Below, in pieces: positions 1-8,144 of a stretch of 64,000 nt of DNA. The position numbers and the translations under genes were made by a program. The notes beneath the pieces were generated by a model. It was not told the origin of the DNA, did no database searches, and saw only the letters and a list, made by a program, of their open reading frames with translations. The DNA comes from JBBQZU01 sp041749535 (GTDB taxonomy: Bacteria > Bacteroidota > Bacteroidia > Flavobacteriales_D > Cryomorphaceae). The stretch lies in assembly GCA_041749535.1 (NCBI GenBank), contig JBGTBE010000009.1, positions 1-64,000 on the forward strand. The letters run 5' to 3'. Each line of letters begins with the position of its first letter. Position 1 is the stretch's first letter.

Positions 1-191
1 TTCGATTTTTGCTTGTCCCATATAAGCACTTCATTCAGTTTGGGATGGTCGCGGAAGAGTCCCTCGTTGCCTTTTCTCAGTATGAAATCTATGATTGCAT
101 CGGGATAGAATCGCTTCAGTTTTTCTATGATGGGAGTGGCCAGAATTACGTCGCCCAGAAATGCTGTTTGTATAATGAGTATTTTCTTCAT
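1..191 (-). CDS. glycosyltransferase family 9 (heptosyltransferase-like), N-terminal fragment
   Basis: Reading the minus strand from an ATG at 191 gives an open frame that runs off the window's left edge (63 codons visible). It begins MKKILIIQTAFLGDVILATP, the nucleotide-fold opening typical of glycosyltransferase family 9, the ADP-heptose:LPS heptosyltransferases, which add sugars to lipopolysaccharide core at the inner membrane. The start lies 10 bp after the dapD stop, so the two genes are probably one transcript. Sugar donor and acceptor cannot be told from the fragment. Confidence 0.8.
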   Translation of the reverse strand, partial: MKKILIIQTAFLGDVILATPIIEKLKRFYPDAIIDFILRKGNEGLFRDHPKLNEVLIWDKQKS

Positions 192-201
192 GGATTACAG
201 C

Positions 202-1014
202 TTACACGGCCACCTGATGCTCGCGCAGGGTTTCGTTCAGAGATGTTTTTAGGTCAGTACTTTCTTTTCTTTTTCCTATGATGAGTGCGCATGGCACCTG
301 GTATTTTCCTGCGCGAAATTCCTTTTCATAACTCCCCGGTATCACCACCGATCGAGGTGGCACTTCGCCCCTATAGGTCACCACATCGCTGCCCGTAACA
401 TCAAGGATTTTAGTACTACCTGTGAGCACAACATTTGCGCCGAGTACGGCTTCTTTTCCCACCCGCACACCTTCTACCACTATACAGCGTGAACCTATAA
501 AGGCCCCGTCTTCCACCACTACAGGCGAGGCTTGCAGGGGTTCCAATACACCTCCTATTCCAACACCTCCGCTCAGGTGTACATTCTTTCCTATTTGGGC
601 ACAACTGCCTACCGTGGCCCAGGTATCTACCATGGTGCCTTCGTCTACATAGGCTCCAATATTTACATAGCTTGGCATCATAATTACCCCCGTCGCCACA
701 TACGCACCATAGCGGGCTATGGCATGAGGGACCACACGAACGCCCTTTTCTGCATAGCCTGTTTTAAGCTTCATTTTGTCGTGAAATTCAAAGGGACCAA
801 CCTCAATGGTCTGCATTTTTCGCAGGGGAAAGTACATCACCACAGCTTTTTTTACCCATTCATTGATTTCCCACCCAGCAGACGTTGGACTTGCGCAACG
901 CAATACACCTGTGTCCAGTGATTCGATGGTTTCTTCAATGGCAGTTTGGTATAGTTCTTTGCTCAGGAGCGACCTGTCATTCCAGGCGGCTTCAATTGCT
1001 TCGCGGTTTGTCAT
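202..1014 (-). CDS. dapD: 2,3,4,5-tetrahydropyridine-2,6-dicarboxylate N-succinyltransferase
   Basis: DapD transfers succinyl from succinyl-CoA to tetrahydrodipicolinate in the succinylase branch of lysine/diaminopimelate synthesis, in the cytoplasm. The 270-residue product has the usual DapD length. It has the left-handed beta-helix hexapeptide region from about residue 110 to 200 (YVNIGAYVDEGTMVDTWATVG, then QIGKNVHLSGGVGIGG) and a short C-terminal extension. The frame stays open upstream to 1131, but that part overlaps the 3' end of the hydrolase gene and does not resemble DapD; the ATG at 1014 (MTNREAIEAAW) matches family N-termini. It is followed directly by the glycosyltransferase fragment on the same strand. 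Confidence 0.95.
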   Translation of the reverse strand: MTNREAIEAAWNDRSLLSKELYQTAIEETIESLDTGVLRCASPTSAGWEINEWVKKAVVMYFPLRKMQTIEVGPFEFHDKMKLKTGYAEKGVRVVPHAIARYGAYVATGVIMMPSYVNIGAYVDEGTMVDTWATVGSCAQIGKNVHLSGGVGIGGVLEPLQASPVVVEDGAFIGSRCIVVEGVRVGKEAVLGANVVLTGSTKILDVTGSDVVTYRGEVPPRSVVIPGSYEKEFRAGKYQVPCALIIGKRKESTDLKTSLNETLREHQVAV

Positions 1015-1045
1015 CAGTTTTGCAGCTTGGTGGCAAATGTATGTT

Positions 1046-2494
1046 TTACTCCACAACAAGGGCCGCCGATTTGGTATCGGTGGCATTTTGGAATGTTGTG
1101 AGGTAGAAGCCAGCTGAGAGCCTGCCCACATTCAGGTCGGTAATGTCGTAGAACGTATTGGTCTGCATCACCATTCGGCCTGAAGCGTCAAAAACACTCA
1201 GTACTCCCGCTCCGCCATTGGTGTGCACTTTCACAATGTCCACCGCAGGATTGGGCCAGAGACCCAGCCTTTCTGCACCCTCAGTTTCTTCAATCCCACT
1301 CAATATACCGCAGGGTGATGCAAGGGAACTGAAGAAGTTATAGGTATTCACCAATGCAGGGAGCACACAGTCACCGTGGTCACCACCGGGAAGCACATTG
1401 GCAATGGCTACATCAGGGGCGCCATTTGTTTGCATGGCGGCCAATGCGCTTGTGCTGTTTTCATAAGCGACTTGCTCATCGCCACTGCAATAATACATGC
1501 GCAAGGGCATCTGTGGATTCCAGTCGTAGTTGTCATTGTCGCGAAGGGCAACCCACAGTGGGTGGTTCGGGTTGTTTGTGAAATTTTCAAGGACAGTATC
1601 AACGAGCAATTCATTGATTTGAGCGGGAAGGATAGCATTCACTGTACCCATATTATACGTGTTTTGGGCACCATCAAAATAAGGTGCCACCAATTCGTCA
1701 TATGGGCTCTGAATCACATCGCTGAGTGTATTGTAAATATTGCCGTAAGCTGTCTGGTAACTCACCAATAGGTACACAATGTAGCCAGGGTTGGAGTAGG
1801 GCTCATTGCTCAGGATAGACTCTGCCTGTGGGCCGCTCATATGGTAGGGTCCACTGCAGGGAGCGCCAGCTACGATGCCTAGTTCATCAAGCAGTTCGTT
1901 GTCTTGGGCGTATTTCAGCGTAGCCATTGCCGCGTGCCCTCCTTGTGAATAGCCGGTTACAAACACTTCACCATTGTCAGATTCAGGTTGTATTTCCAGA
2001 AATTCTCTGGCGGCGTATATCAGGTCAATCGTGGCAGTGGCTTGCGATGCTGCATGCACGTATGGATGATTGCCGGGATTCACACCAAGGCCTAAATAAT
2101 CTGGGGCAAGCATAATAAATCCTGTCGAGGCAAGCACACGTACCAATGCAGCCTCTGTATTATTAAAGGAGGGCACATCGTTTTGCCTAAGCACTGTACC
2201 GTGGCAGTATACCGCCATTGGAAATACATTGCAAGCATTGGTTTTTGGTATGGCAATGGCACCCGATGCCACAGTGGGTTGACCCTGGGTGTCGATGGTA
2301 TTGTAGGTAATTCTGTAATAATCTACGTTGTATTGGGCTGGAAGTCCCGGCACTATGCCCAGAAGCCAGGAGGGCGTGCTGTTTATAAAGGTGCTGCTTA
2401 CATAATAGTCCTGGGCTTTGGCTTGAAAGGCAAATGCCAGTGTGATAATAAAAAATGATACACCTCGCAGGGCGTTGCTTATACTTTTTTTCAT
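1046..2494 (-). CDS. secreted alpha/beta hydrolase (lipase/esterase-like) with T9SS type A sorting domain
   Basis: The 482-residue product starts with a signal peptide (cleavage after about AFQAKAQ, residue 28). The hydrolase core at about 55-395 shows the nucleophile elbow GYSQGGH with Ser183, a candidate acid Asp339 in CSGDEQV and a candidate His373 in GGDHGDC. That is a complete Ser-Asp-His order like bacterial secretory lipases and PGAP1-like esterases. From about residue 408 (LWPNPAVD, then a beta-rich tail ending in ALVVE) it carries a type A sorting domain, so it should cross the outer membrane by the type IX system and end up on the surface or in the medium. Substrate is unknown. It lies 32 bp upstream of dapD but has its own ATG and an unrelated role. 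Confidence 0.85.
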   Translation of the reverse strand: MKKSISNALRGVSFFIITLAFAFQAKAQDYYVSSTFINSTPSWLLGIVPGLPAQYNVDYYRITYNTIDTQGQPTVASGAIAIPKTNACNVFPMAVYCHGTVLRQNDVPSFNNTEAALVRVLASTGFIMLAPDYLGLGVNPGNHPYVHAASQATATIDLIYAAREFLEIQPESDNGEVFVTGYSQGGHAAMATLKYAQDNELLDELGIVAGAPCSGPYHMSGPQAESILSNEPYSNPGYIVYLLVSYQTAYGNIYNTLSDVIQSPYDELVAPYFDGAQNTYNMGTVNAILPAQINELLVDTVLENFTNNPNHPLWVALRDNDNYDWNPQMPLRMYYCSGDEQVAYENSTSALAAMQTNGAPDVAIANVLPGGDHGDCVLPALVNTYNFFSSLASPCGILSGIEETEGAERLGLWPNPAVDIVKVHTNGGAGVLSVFDASGRMVMQTNTFYDITDLNVGRLSAGFYLTTFQNATDTKSAALVVE

Positions 2495-2554
2495 GTTGTA
2501 AAGACTGGTTTCAGATTGGAAAGGTACAAATCATTCCAATGTTTACCTTTGACC

Positions 2555-2974
2555 GTGGCAAGAATTCTGGCATTGGATTACGGAGCAAAACGTTGCGGCC
2601 TTGCCGAAACTGATGATTTGCAGATTATAGGCAGTGCCCTTGAAACGGTGTCGAGCGGAGAATTAATGGAGTATCTCAAGCGCTACATATCCCGCTACCC
2701 AGTGGAGACGCTGGTTGTAGGACAGGCGTTCAGGTTGGGAGGTGAGGTGAGCGACATTGAGAAGGACATACAAAAGTTCATTTCTGCCTTTCAGAAAAAC
2801 TTTCCACTTGTGGCAGTGTACCGGGAGAATGAAGCATTTACCTCCCAGAAGGCAATGCAAACGATGATACAGGCTGGGACTACGAGAAAAACCCGTCGTG
2901 AAAAAGGAAATATTGACAAGATAAGTGCAACCCTTATCTTGCAGCAATTTTTAGAATCAAAGCGAAACAAGTAA
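2555..2974 (+). CDS. ruvX: putative pre-16S rRNA nuclease / Holliday-junction resolvase-like protein (YqgF family)
   Basis: The product has an RNase H-like fold and the YqgF signature at its very start: LALDYGAKRCGLAETD, matching the family's D-x-G-x-K-R-x-G-x-A-x-(S/T)-D. A later conserved stretch is VVGQAFRLGGE, and the C-terminal acidic residue probably lies in GNIDKISATLIL. YqgF proteins act in 16S rRNA 5' maturation; a resolvase role was also proposed. The frame is open from an ATG at 2516, but those 13 residues are not family-like, and the GTG at 2555 (139 codons, the usual length) is preferred. The ClpP gene follows after 5 bp, so the two are likely one operon. Confidence 0.9.
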   Translation: MARILALDYGAKRCGLAETDDLQIIGSALETVSSGELMEYLKRYISRYPVETLVVGQAFRLGGEVSDIEKDIQKFISAFQKNFPLVAVYRENEAFTSQKAMQTMIQAGTTRKTRREKGNIDKISATLILQQFLESKRNK

Positions 2975-2979
2975 TAAAC

Positions 2980-3573
2980 ATGAACGAAGAAGAAGAAAAC
3001 GAAAAAGAAGAAGCAAAAAAGGATAAGGAACCCGGAATTGCCCAGCAAATAGAGCGACAGTATCTCAAGGAGCGCAAGGTATTTATGTGGGGCATGGTGG
3101 ACGATGACTCTGCCCGCTATGTAATAGACCGGCTGATGATGCTCGAGGCCCGAGACCCCGGCAAGGAGATCACCTTGATCGTGAATAGCCCAGGTGGCTA
3201 TGTTACAGCAGGCTTCGCAATATACGATGTGATGCAAAGTATCTCGAGCCCGGTGAGCACGGTGTGCATGGGCCTCGCAGCGTCTATGGGTAGTATATTG
3301 CTCTCTGCAGGCGCCAAAGGTCACCGGTTTATTTATCCCTTGGCCAAGGTGATGATACACCAGCCAAGTGGAGGTGCCAGAGGGGTTTCGGCCGATATAG
3401 AAATTCAGGCCAATGAGATCATTAAAACCAAGGATTTAGGTGCCCGTTTGCTTGCTGAGAATTGCGGCCAAACCTATGAAAGGGTCATGAAAGACTTCAA
3501 CCGCGACTATTGGATGAGCGCAGAAGAAAGCGTGGCTTACGGAATAGTTGATGGCATTATGGGCAAGAAATGA
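2980..3573 (+). CDS. clpP: ATP-dependent Clp protease proteolytic subunit
   Basis: This 197-residue serine peptidase is the chamber subunit of ClpXP/ClpAP, degrading unfolded or tagged cytoplasmic proteins. The catalytic triad is visible: Ser102 in GLAASMGS, His127 in VMIHQPSGG and Asp176 in FNRDYWMS. The first 20 residues are very rich in Glu and Lys (MNEEEENEKEEAKKDKE) and replace the usual short propeptide; similar charged N-termini occur in divergent ClpP paralogues, so it may not be the main ClpP of the cell. It is closely spaced behind ruvX and is followed by a strong terminator. Confidence 0.93.
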   Translation: MNEEEENEKEEAKKDKEPGIAQQIERQYLKERKVFMWGMVDDDSARYVIDRLMMLEARDPGKEITLIVNSPGGYVTAGFAIYDVMQSISSPVSTVCMGLAASMGSILLSAGAKGHRFIYPLAKVMIHQPSGGARGVSADIEIQANEIIKTKDLGARLLAENCGQTYERVMKDFNRDYWMSAEESVAYGIVDGIMGKK

Positions 3574-3596
3574 AACAATGAATTTTGTCTTTTCAG

Positions 3597-3625
3597 AACC
3601 ACGGCTTTGGTCGTGGTTTTTTTTT
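3597..3625 (+). terminator. intrinsic terminator after clpP
   Basis: AACCACG and CGTGGTT form a 7-bp stem around an 8-base loop and are followed directly by a run of Ts. It lies 24 bp after the clpP stop. Confidence 0.85.
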
Positions 3626-3783
3626 ACATCTGATCGTGTTTGCATCTTTACCAAAATTTTAATGGTTCGGTAAAACGTACGGAGAAATGCTTACTTTTAA
3701 TTAGAATTCAGACATGAGCCCCTGCAATTGCAAAGCATATTTCTGATTCAATATACACCAGCTAACCATTTAAACCGAGCGCC

Positions 3784-5715
3784 ATGAAATTCATTTTTAC
3801 CCACCTCAGATTCCTCTGCCTCATTGCTGTGGCGATTATTGCCAACATCTTGCCATCCACGCAAATTTCTGCCCAAGCGTCAGAATGTATAGACCCGGAT
3901 TTGATAGATCCAAATGCATTTTGCCCTCTAATCTATGCACCCGTATGTGGTTGCGACGGAGTGACTTATAGCAACAGCTGCTTTGCTATAAATGCCGGAG
4001 TAACCAGTTGGACCGATGGTGAATGCGAACCAGTTGACAACTGTATTGACCCTGATCAAATTGACCCAAGCGTAAACTGCACAGCCGTATACATTCCGGT
4101 TTGTGGTTGTGATGGGATCACATACAGCAATGATTGTGTAGCATTTTATGCAGGTGGTGTTACGAGCTGGACTGCGGGTGAATGCCCCGACACCGGATGC
4201 GTGGACCCTGGGCAAATAGACCCTAATGTGCTCTGCCTGGATGTGTACATTCCAGTGTGCGGTTGCGATGGCAATACGTACAGCAATGAGTGCTATGCTA
4301 CTTATTACGGTGGCGTAACCAGCTTTACACCGGGCCCATGTCAGACAGAGTGCGTAGACCCTGAGCAAATAGACCCAACAGTTCTCTGCCTGGATGTGTA
4401 CATTCCTGTGTGCGGTTGCGATGGCAATACGTACAGCAATGAGTGCTATGCTACTTATTACGGTGGAGTTACGAGCTTCACCCAAGGTGAATGTCCCACA
4501 TCAGTTCCAGCCTGTACCAGCCTGTCAGGTATTGATTTTGGAGATTGCGACGCAGTCCTGGGATATGCTATTGTGAATGGCCAATGCACATCGGTATCTG
4601 GTTGCTCACCTGTTGTAAATGGGGTCGACTACTCAGCAGCACTGAGCCCCGATCCGAGTGGTTGCGAAGCATGCCCTTGTATCAACGTAGCACAAATAGA
4701 CCCGAACACGATGTGCCTGGCTATTTATGCACCGGTATGCGGTTGCGATGGAAATACTTACAGCAACGAATGTTTTGCCTATTACTTTGGAGGTGTTTCC
4801 ACCTGGACACAAGGAGAGTGTGAGCCTGCCTGCGCAGTAGAAGGAGGGGTAGTAACCACAAGCAGTCCTGTGAGCAACCTGTGCAAGGGCGATGGATATT
4901 CCAACATTGTACAACTTAGTGTGAGTGGAAATGTTGGCATTGGCGTGTTTGGTGTGGTGAGACAAAACGACCTTCAGATTGTGGCATCAAACACTACCGG
5001 ACTGTTCAACTTCGAAAACCTGCCAGCCAATCAATATTTTGCAGGCCACGTTTCAGTAGACAATCTCAGCACCCTCGCTGGAGTTACAAATCTCAACCAG
5101 CTAAGCGGCTGTTATAGCCTGAGCAATCAGTTAAACGTCAGTTCCATTCAACTTTCTGGTGGAACCGTTTCTACCACTTCACCAAACAGTGTTTGCGGAG
5201 GAAGTGTAACTGCTACGGTAGCTGGCAATCAGGGTCCACTTTCAAGGTTTATCCTGCTCAATGCTGCGGGAACTTTGGTCATAGCCCAAAATACTACGGG
5301 TGTTTTCAATTTCACAAACCTGTCGGTGGGCCTCTATAGAATAGTGCACATCGCATACACTGGCTCGGTGAATCTTCAGGCCATTACACCGCCCAATCTT
5401 CCACCTTGTGTTGCAGCATCCAATCAATTGCTCATACAAAAAGTGGCATGTGCGACAGTGGTTTTCGAAGCTTCTCCAAATCCGACCCCAGGGCGATCTG
5501 TGGTGAACTTCACCGTACCTGACGATGGGCTTACCACATTGGAGGTATATGATATGAGTGGACGCAAAGTAGCAGAGCTTTTCAGGCAGGTAGCATCTAA
5601 GGAGCAACCTTATCTTCTCAACTTTGATGGCACACATCTTCCAAACGGAGTGTACATTTACAGACTCACTACACCGAAAGAAGTGTTCATTGCCAAATTT
5701 GTCATCAGCAAGTAA
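3784..5715 (+). CDS. secreted five-Kazal-domain protein with T9SS type A sorting domain
   Basis: This 643-residue protein has a signal peptide (to about residue 32) and five Kazal-type repeats at about 35-81, 87-134, 139-186, 190-237 and 299-346. Each has the core PVCGCDG-x-TYSN-x-C and a closing W/F-T-x-G-x-C. Kazal domains usually inhibit serine proteases by a substrate-like loop, so a secreted protease inhibitor or protease-resistant adhesin is likely, but the target is unknown. A cysteine-containing spacer (about 240-297) separates repeats 4 and 5. Residues 350-560 form two beta-rich modules (TTGLFNFENLPA / TTGVFNFTNLSV), and the last 75 residues are the sorting domain (SPNPTPG ... VYIYRL ... 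KFVISK). The part from residue 350 on is closely related to the C-terminal half of the protein at 16954-18639, including an identical 21-residue stretch of the sorting domain. Confidence 0.88.
   Translation: MKFIFTHLRFLCLIAVAIIANILPSTQISAQASECIDPDLIDPNAFCPLIYAPVCGCDGVTYSNSCFAINAGVTSWTDGECEPVDNCIDPDQIDPSVNCTAVYIPVCGCDGITYSNDCVAFYAGGVTSWTAGECPDTGCVDPGQIDPNVLCLDVYIPVCGCDGNTYSNECYATYYGGVTSFTPGPCQTECVDPEQIDPTVLCLDVYIPVCGCDGNTYSNECYATYYGGVTSFTQGECPTSVPACTSLSGIDFGDCDAVLGYAIVNGQCTSVSGCSPVVNGVDYSAALSPDPSGCEACPCINVAQIDPNTMCLAIYAPVCGCDGNTYSNECFAYYFGGVSTWTQGECEPACAVEGGVVTTSSPVSNLCKGDGYSNIVQLSVSGNVGIGVFGVVRQNDLQIVASNTTGLFNFENLPANQYFAGHVSVDNLSTLAGVTNLNQLSGCYSLSNQLNVSSIQLSGGTVSTTSPNSVCGGSVTATVAGNQGPLSRFILLNAAGTLVIAQNTTGVFNFTNLSVGLYRIVHIAYTGSVNLQAITPPNLPPCVAASNQLLIQKVACATVVFEASPNPTPGRSVVNFTVPDDGLTTLEVYDMSGRKVAELFRQVASKEQPYLLNFDGTHLPNGVYIYRLTTPKEVFIAKFVISK
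4231..4466 (+). repeat. near-identical tandem duplication (Kazal repeats 3 and 4)
   Basis: The 83 bases at 4231-4313 recur at 4384-4466, exactly 153 bp (51 codons) later, with a single difference. The other Kazal repeats of the gene differ at many positions, so this unit was duplicated or converted recently. Confidence 0.9.
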
Positions 5716-5734
5716 GCTTGGTTATAAGTATCAA

Positions 5735-5773
5735 AAAACCCACCTTGAAAATGATTTCAGGGTGGGTTTTTTT
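5735..5773. terminator. bidirectional intrinsic terminator
   Basis: AAAACCCACC pairs with GGTGGGTTTT around a loop of about 15 bases. A T run follows on the plus strand and the A run before it gives Ts on the minus strand. It separates the convergent Kazal gene and the tamL gene and can serve both. Confidence 0.8.
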
Positions 5774-5867
5774 GATTGTGGATGCTGCACCATCATGCTG
5801 CTGCACGTCCAGTAGTTAGGTCAGACAACATACCCCGCACAAGCCGCGGTGTGATTGGAGCCGTGAA

Positions 5868-8144
5868 TCAGAAAGGATAGCCTATTGCAATGTTTAGAAT
5901 CAGATTCTGCCTTCTCCAATCTTTGGACAAGTTCATCTCATCAACTACCCATTTCTCGCCGTCAGGCAGGTATGGTTTGCGCACTGGTGTGGCCAGATCA
6001 AAACGTATGAGAATTGCACTCAGATCTATCCTAAGTCCTGCACCGACACAAACCGCGAGTTGATTGGCAAAGGTGCTGAAGTCAAATTCACCACCTGGTC
6101 GCTCCGGGTTTGGGTTTGCAAGCCAGACATTTCCAATATCAGTAAATAGGGCACCTTGCATATACCCTTGCATCCCAAAGCGATACTCGGCATTCCACTC
6201 TATAAGAATATCACCCGTCTGATCGAAGTAGCTGTCAAATTCCTGGTCGGGGTTCACATAAGTTCCCGGGCCAAGTCCCCGAGGCTGAAATCCGCGCATA
6301 CTTTGGGCGCCACCTACAAAGAACTGACGAGAGAAGGGCAGTGTGTTGCTATTCAAATAGGGTATGCCGATGCCAACATTTTGCCTGAGAATAAATTCAC
6401 TGTGGTTTCCCAATTTAAATGTTACCCTGGGGTCTATCTGTATCCTGGCAAATTGAGAGAATGGCACAGAACCAACCGTGTATTGACCGGTTGAATCTGG
6501 CTCGATTTCCATGGCCCGTGACCCATAGTAAAGTATATTACCCGCAAAGTCGATGGCACCACGAAAGAACCATTTTACACTCTTTCCTGTTTTCCAACCC
6601 GGGGCATAGGAGTATTGATAGCTAGGCCCCAGGATTACCTGATTTTCAAAACTCTCACGCAGCAGTGGATTTTCTTCCAGCAACTCTTCAAGGTCCTGGG
6701 ATGTTTGCAAAAGCCTGAGATAATCAAAGGCGATAAGCTTCAAATCATGAAAGTGCTCTTCACCACCCAGCCACTCATATCCGAAGCTCAAACCCACTGC
6801 GCTTTGAGCGTAGAAGTCAGCCTGTTGGTACAGACGATACTGGGCCATATAGCGCGCTCTGGGTACATTTCCATTTGAATTTTTCATCAAAAAGAATCCT
6901 GTGGCTCTCGGCAAAAGCAAGCTGGCCTGAATGTCAATTTCGAATGAACTAAGCCCTTTCCTGTCGCCGCTGAGTTGGGTTTCATACCTACCTACACCTG
7001 AGAGTCTTAGTTTTTCGCCTCCGCGAAATATGTTTCTGTTGGTGTACTCCAATTTGACTCCTGGTCCTGTAAAATTGTTGGAAGTGGTGCTCAAATTTAT
7101 TTCTGTGCTAATGCTTTGTCGCTTGAGTGGCGTGGCAATCAGATCGGCAAAGAGCAGGTTTTTGCCATCGGTTGTGTCAGTCCTGTAATTGAGATTCACA
7201 TAGCTAAATATGTCGAGTCTGTTCAGTTGACGAATGGTGATGCGCTGCTGTTCAAGCGAGTAGGGTTGGCCGGGTTTCAGGGTAATGAAAGGCGCAATTT
7301 TCTCGGGTTTCACATATGGGTTTAATGAATCTACGAGTATGGTGACATTGCCTCGGTATGTGCGTATTGTATCGGCGCCCATCGCAAAATCAGCCTCCAC
7401 AGTTTCTACAGTGAATATCTCTGTGGCACCTGGCGGCAGTGGTGATGTGATGGATGTGCGAACTTTAATGAGGTTATTTCCAATTGTACTGTCCGCTTGA
7501 AATTTCAGCAACTTGGGTGAAAAAAAATAATACCCATCAGACCTGAAATGATTGCCTATACGTGTGCGTTCTCTCTGCAATGCTGATTTGCTGAAAAGTA
7601 CTCCTGCCTTGAGAGGCCCCGATTGCAGCAGGCTGTCTATAGGAGTACATATGGGTAACTGAGCAGCGCACTTTTCCACTTCACTGATGCGGTAGGGGGT
7701 GCCCTGCCGAATTACGTACACCACCGCAGCTTCGTATTTCGATGAATCAATGCGGTAGGTCACTTCAGCGCGAAGAAATCCTTCACTGCGCAAAAATCCC
7801 TCTATGTAATTTACATTTCTGTTGAGCCGCACATCATTCAGATATACAGGTTCATCACCGATTTTGTACTTAAGCCAGTGCTTGAATCCTTTCTCTTTTT
7901 CAGTATTGCCTGCAGCGAAGTGGAGCCACACATTGGGCCTGGATCCAAGTATTTTGCTCACCTCTGCAGGCTTTAGTTCATCTTGAATTTCTATCTGTAG
8001 GGGCTTGGGTACTTTCTCTGCAGCAGCGTCATACTCCAATTTATGCCCTGCAAAGTATAGGTCGCCTTCCGGCAAATAGCGTTTTGCCGAGCAAGACATC
8101 AGCAATGACATGAGAAGAAGAAAGGATAAGTGCCTTAAGTTCAT
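5868..8144 (-). CDS. TamL: lipoprotein TamA-like outer-membrane assembly factor (BamA/Omp85 superfamily)
   Basis: The 758-residue product begins with a lipoprotein signal (LMSC, Cys18), which is typical of the Bacteroidota TamA homologue TamL and absent from proteobacterial TamA. POTRA-like segments occupy about 30-330, and the rest is a 16-strand Omp85 barrel; the conserved barrel motif appears as FVGGAQSMRGFQPRGLGPG at about residue 610. With TamB it should form the translocation and assembly module that inserts certain outer-membrane proteins or moves lipids between membranes. Its ATG directly abuts the TamB stop codon (0 bp), so the two are translationally coupled. Confidence 0.9.
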   Translation of the reverse strand: MNLRHLSFLLLMSLLMSCSAKRYLPEGDLYFAGHKLEYDAAAEKVPKPLQIEIQDELKPAEVSKILGSRPNVWLHFAAGNTEKEKGFKHWLKYKIGDEPVYLNDVRLNRNVNYIEGFLRSEGFLRAEVTYRIDSSKYEAAVVYVIRQGTPYRISEVEKCAAQLPICTPIDSLLQSGPLKAGVLFSKSALQRERTRIGNHFRSDGYYFFSPKLLKFQADSTIGNNLIKVRTSITSPLPPGATEIFTVETVEADFAMGADTIRTYRGNVTILVDSLNPYVKPEKIAPFITLKPGQPYSLEQQRITIRQLNRLDIFSYVNLNYRTDTTDGKNLLFADLIATPLKRQSISTEINLSTTSNNFTGPGVKLEYTNRNIFRGGEKLRLSGVGRYETQLSGDRKGLSSFEIDIQASLLLPRATGFFLMKNSNGNVPRARYMAQYRLYQQADFYAQSAVGLSFGYEWLGGEEHFHDLKLIAFDYLRLLQTSQDLEELLEENPLLRESFENQVILGPSYQYSYAPGWKTGKSVKWFFRGAIDFAGNILYYGSRAMEIEPDSTGQYTVGSVPFSQFARIQIDPRVTFKLGNHSEFILRQNVGIGIPYLNSNTLPFSRQFFVGGAQSMRGFQPRGLGPGTYVNPDQEFDSYFDQTGDILIEWNAEYRFGMQGYMQGALFTDIGNVWLANPNPERPGGEFDFSTFANQLAVCVGAGLRIDLSAILIRFDLATPVRKPYLPDGEKWVVDEMNLSKDWRRQNLILNIAIGYPF

